Positions 5,505 to 6,691 of a DNA stretch of 6,691 nt are shown here, in pieces. A program made the position numbers and the translations under genes. The notes beneath the pieces are model-generated. The model was not told where the DNA came from, searched no databases, and saw only the letters and a list, made by a program, of their open reading frames with translations. The DNA comes from Chloroflexota bacterium (GTDB taxonomy: Bacteria; Chloroflexota; Limnocylindria; Limnocylindrales; CSP1-4), in assembly GCA_021812735.1 (NCBI GenBank), contig JAKAMV010000583.1:1-6691 (forward strand), read 5' to 3'. Numbering within the stretch: the first letter of the stretch is position 1; each line of letters begins with the position of its first letter.

Positions 5505-6170
5505 TCAGCGATCGCTGGGACGGCGACCCACCACCCACCAGCCGATCGGGAAGACCGCGGCGGCCAGCGCGAACTTGATCGCGTCCCCGATGACGAACGG
5601 GTACAGCCCCTGCCGCAGCGCCTCGCCGGCCGGGATCCCGGTGGCTGCCGCCAGCCAGGGCACCCCGACCGCGTAGATCAGCGCGTTGCCCAGCAGCATC
5701 GCGGCCAGCGCGCCGGCGTACCGGCGGTCCCACCCGAGTTCCGCGAGCCGCCCCGCCACGGCCGCCGCCAGCACGAACCCGAGCAGGTACCCCCCGGTCG
5801 GACCCAGCGCCAGGTGCCCGCCCTGCGAGGCGACGATGTGCCCGAGCCCCGAGGCGCCTCCCGCGTAGATCGGCAGGAGGAAGCCCAGGACCAGGTACAG
5901 GCCGACCGACACGATGCCTCGGCGGAAGCCCAGCGCGGTGGCGGTCGCGAGGACGCCGAATGTCTGGCCCGTGACGGGCACCGGCGTCCCCGGCACGCGG
6001 ATCGCGACCTGGGCCGACAGCGCCATCAGCGCCACCCCCAGCAGCACCAGCGCGATGTTGTGCTGCCGGACCGAGGTCCGCTCGCCGATCCGGATCGGCA
6101 GGAAGAAATCGCCCAGGGTGATGCCCCGCTCGTATGGGGGCACGCGAAGCATGCGGGGTTGGGCGAACAT
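5505..6170 (-). CDS. bioY: BioY, biotin-binding S component of an ECF transporter
   Basis: This 221-residue membrane protein captures biotin for uptake, in this family usually together with an energizing module (EcfT and ATPases) encoded elsewhere. About six hydrophobic helices follow a roughly 36-residue N-terminal extension ('TLGDFFLPIRIGER'), which I recall as common in high-GC BioY proteins. Family signatures are in order: 'VPGTPVPVTGQTF' (59-71), 'GFRRG' (81-85), 'GGASGLGHI' (104-112), 'GPTGGYLLGF' (123-132), 'GNALIYAVG' (161-169) and 'LYPFVIGDAIK' (189-199) with the conserved Asp196 and Lys199. Length is near the family's usual 180-220. ATG 6170 lies 9 nt after the stop of the upstream lipid kinase gene with only a poor Shine-Dalgarno sequence, so translation is probably coupled. 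A second in-frame ATG at 6152 has no better site. No bioA, B, D or F gene is in the window, which fits a salvage role. Confidence 0.92.
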   Translation of the reverse strand: MFAQPRMLRVPPYERGITLGDFFLPIRIGERTSVRQHNIALVLLGVALMALSAQVAIRVPGTPVPVTGQTFGVLATATALGFRRGIVSVGLYLVLGFLLPIYAGGASGLGHIVASQGGHLALGPTGGYLLGFVLAAAVAGRLAELGWDRRYAGALAAMLLGNALIYAVGVPWLAAATGIPAGEALRQGLYPFVIGDAIKFALAAAVFPIGWWVVGRRPSDR

Positions 6171-6179
6171 GGCGGAAGC

Positions 6180-6691
6180 CTACCAGACGAACCGCAGCGC
6201 GGACGGGACCACGTCGAACCGGAACGGATCGCGCCCCAGCAGCTCGCCGTCGGCCTGCAGGTAGAGCGGCCCGCCGTCGTCGAGCGCCCGGATCGTCAGG
6301 GAGCGCGTGCGCCGGATCGAGACCGCCGGGCTGCGCAGGTGATCGCCGGACCGGATCCGCCAGGAGAAGGTCAGCGTCTCGAGCCGGCTGACCGCCCCGA
6401 TGGTGACCACGTCGAACAACCCGTCGGACGGATCGGCCCCCGGCGCCACCCGCATCCCGCCGCCCTCGTACGGGCCCAGCGCGACCTCCACCGATTCCAC
6501 CCGAAGCTCGTCGCGCGTCCCGTCGTCCCAGCCGAACTCGACGAGCCGGTCGCGCCAGTCGAGGATCGTGACCAGCCCCGCCACGGTGTAGAGGTACGCC
6601 CCCAGGCGGCCGGGGAAGCGCGAGACGCGCTGCGCGATGAAGGTGCTGAACCCGGTCCCCGCCGCGTTGACGAACCAGCGCCTCGCCGGTT
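6180..6691 (-). CDS. Diacylglycerol kinase/YegS-type lipid kinase, C-terminal part (5' end outside window)
   Basis: The frame is open from the right edge of the window and ends at TAG 6182-6180, showing 169 residues of a protein that is usually about 300. The visible part is the beta-rich C-terminal lobe of the DAGK/YegS/sphingosine kinase fold. Family phrases are 'RWFVNAAGTGFST' near its start, 'MRVAPGADPSDGLFDVV' in the middle (the typical 'aP.A..dDG.ldvv' turn), and 'LYLQADGELLGRDPFRF' near the end (the 'DGE' motif). Such enzymes phosphorylate diacylglycerol or a related lipid with ATP at the membrane inner face. The catalytic N-terminal lobe with the 'GGDGT' nucleotide motif is not in the window, so the exact lipid cannot be judged. 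The gene is followed after 9 nt by bioY on the same strand, consistent with one transcript. It is not part of biotin metabolism, so the pairing is probably only positional. Confidence 0.82.
   Translation of the reverse strand, partial: PARRWFVNAAGTGFSTFIAQRVSRFPGRLGAYLYTVAGLVTILDWRDRLVEFGWDDGTRDELRVESVEVALGPYEGGGMRVAPGADPSDGLFDVVTIGAVSRLETLTFSWRIRSGDHLRSPAVSIRRTRSLTIRALDDGGPLYLQADGELLGRDPFRFDVVPSALRFVW

Noticed and set aside
5342..5578. A plus-strand open frame with 'GRIRTRDLVVRSHSLYPLSYRRA'-type sequence
   Set aside because: This peptide is the well-known translation of a tRNA gene's antisense strand. The tRNA-Arg at 5353-5428 explains it.

Overview
The window is GC-rich bacterial chromosomal DNA (about 70% GC by eye) with strongly GC-biased third codon positions. 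The BioY protein carries an N-terminal 'TLGDFFLPIRIGER'-type extension. A DUF4386-type membrane protein and a lipoprotein with an AAGC lipobox are also present. Together these suggest a high-GC Chloroflexota (Limnocylindria-like) or actinobacterial genome. This is an inference from protein style, not a phylogenetic result.

Layout. Positions 1-4711 hold plus-strand genes: the 3' end of a DUF4386-type membrane protein (1-297); a 15-bp hairpin (313-345); a small polytopic membrane protein with an HExxH motif, resembling M50 site-2 proteases (460 to at most 1332, with a doubtful Arg-rich tail); a 251-nt gap (1333-1583); a secreted LamG plus GH39-like glycoside hydrolase (1584-3632); and, 20 nt further on, an unrecognised lipoprotein (3653-4711). 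The last two genes look like one transcription unit: a secreted glycan-cleaving enzyme and a surface-anchored partner.

Positions 4712-5352 are the convergent zone. They contain no intact gene but do hold a decayed C-terminal fragment of what looks like a large serine recombinase. Its frame runs into, and stops inside, the antisense strand of a tRNA-Arg(UCG) gene (5353-5428, minus strand). Recombinase debris lying directly against the 3' end of a tRNA gene is the usual scar of an element integrated at a tRNA.

From the right edge back to the tRNA, the minus strand carries a conserved-looking housekeeping cluster: the C-terminal part of a diacylglycerol kinase/YegS-type lipid kinase (6180-6691), then bioY, the substrate-binding membrane subunit of a biotin ECF transporter (5505-6170), then the tRNA. 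I see no CRISPR array, intact transposase, phage structural gene or toxin-antitoxin pair. The points most worth following are the recombinase/tRNA junction, the LamG-GH39 plus lipoprotein pair, and the HExxH membrane protein whose 3' end looks broken.
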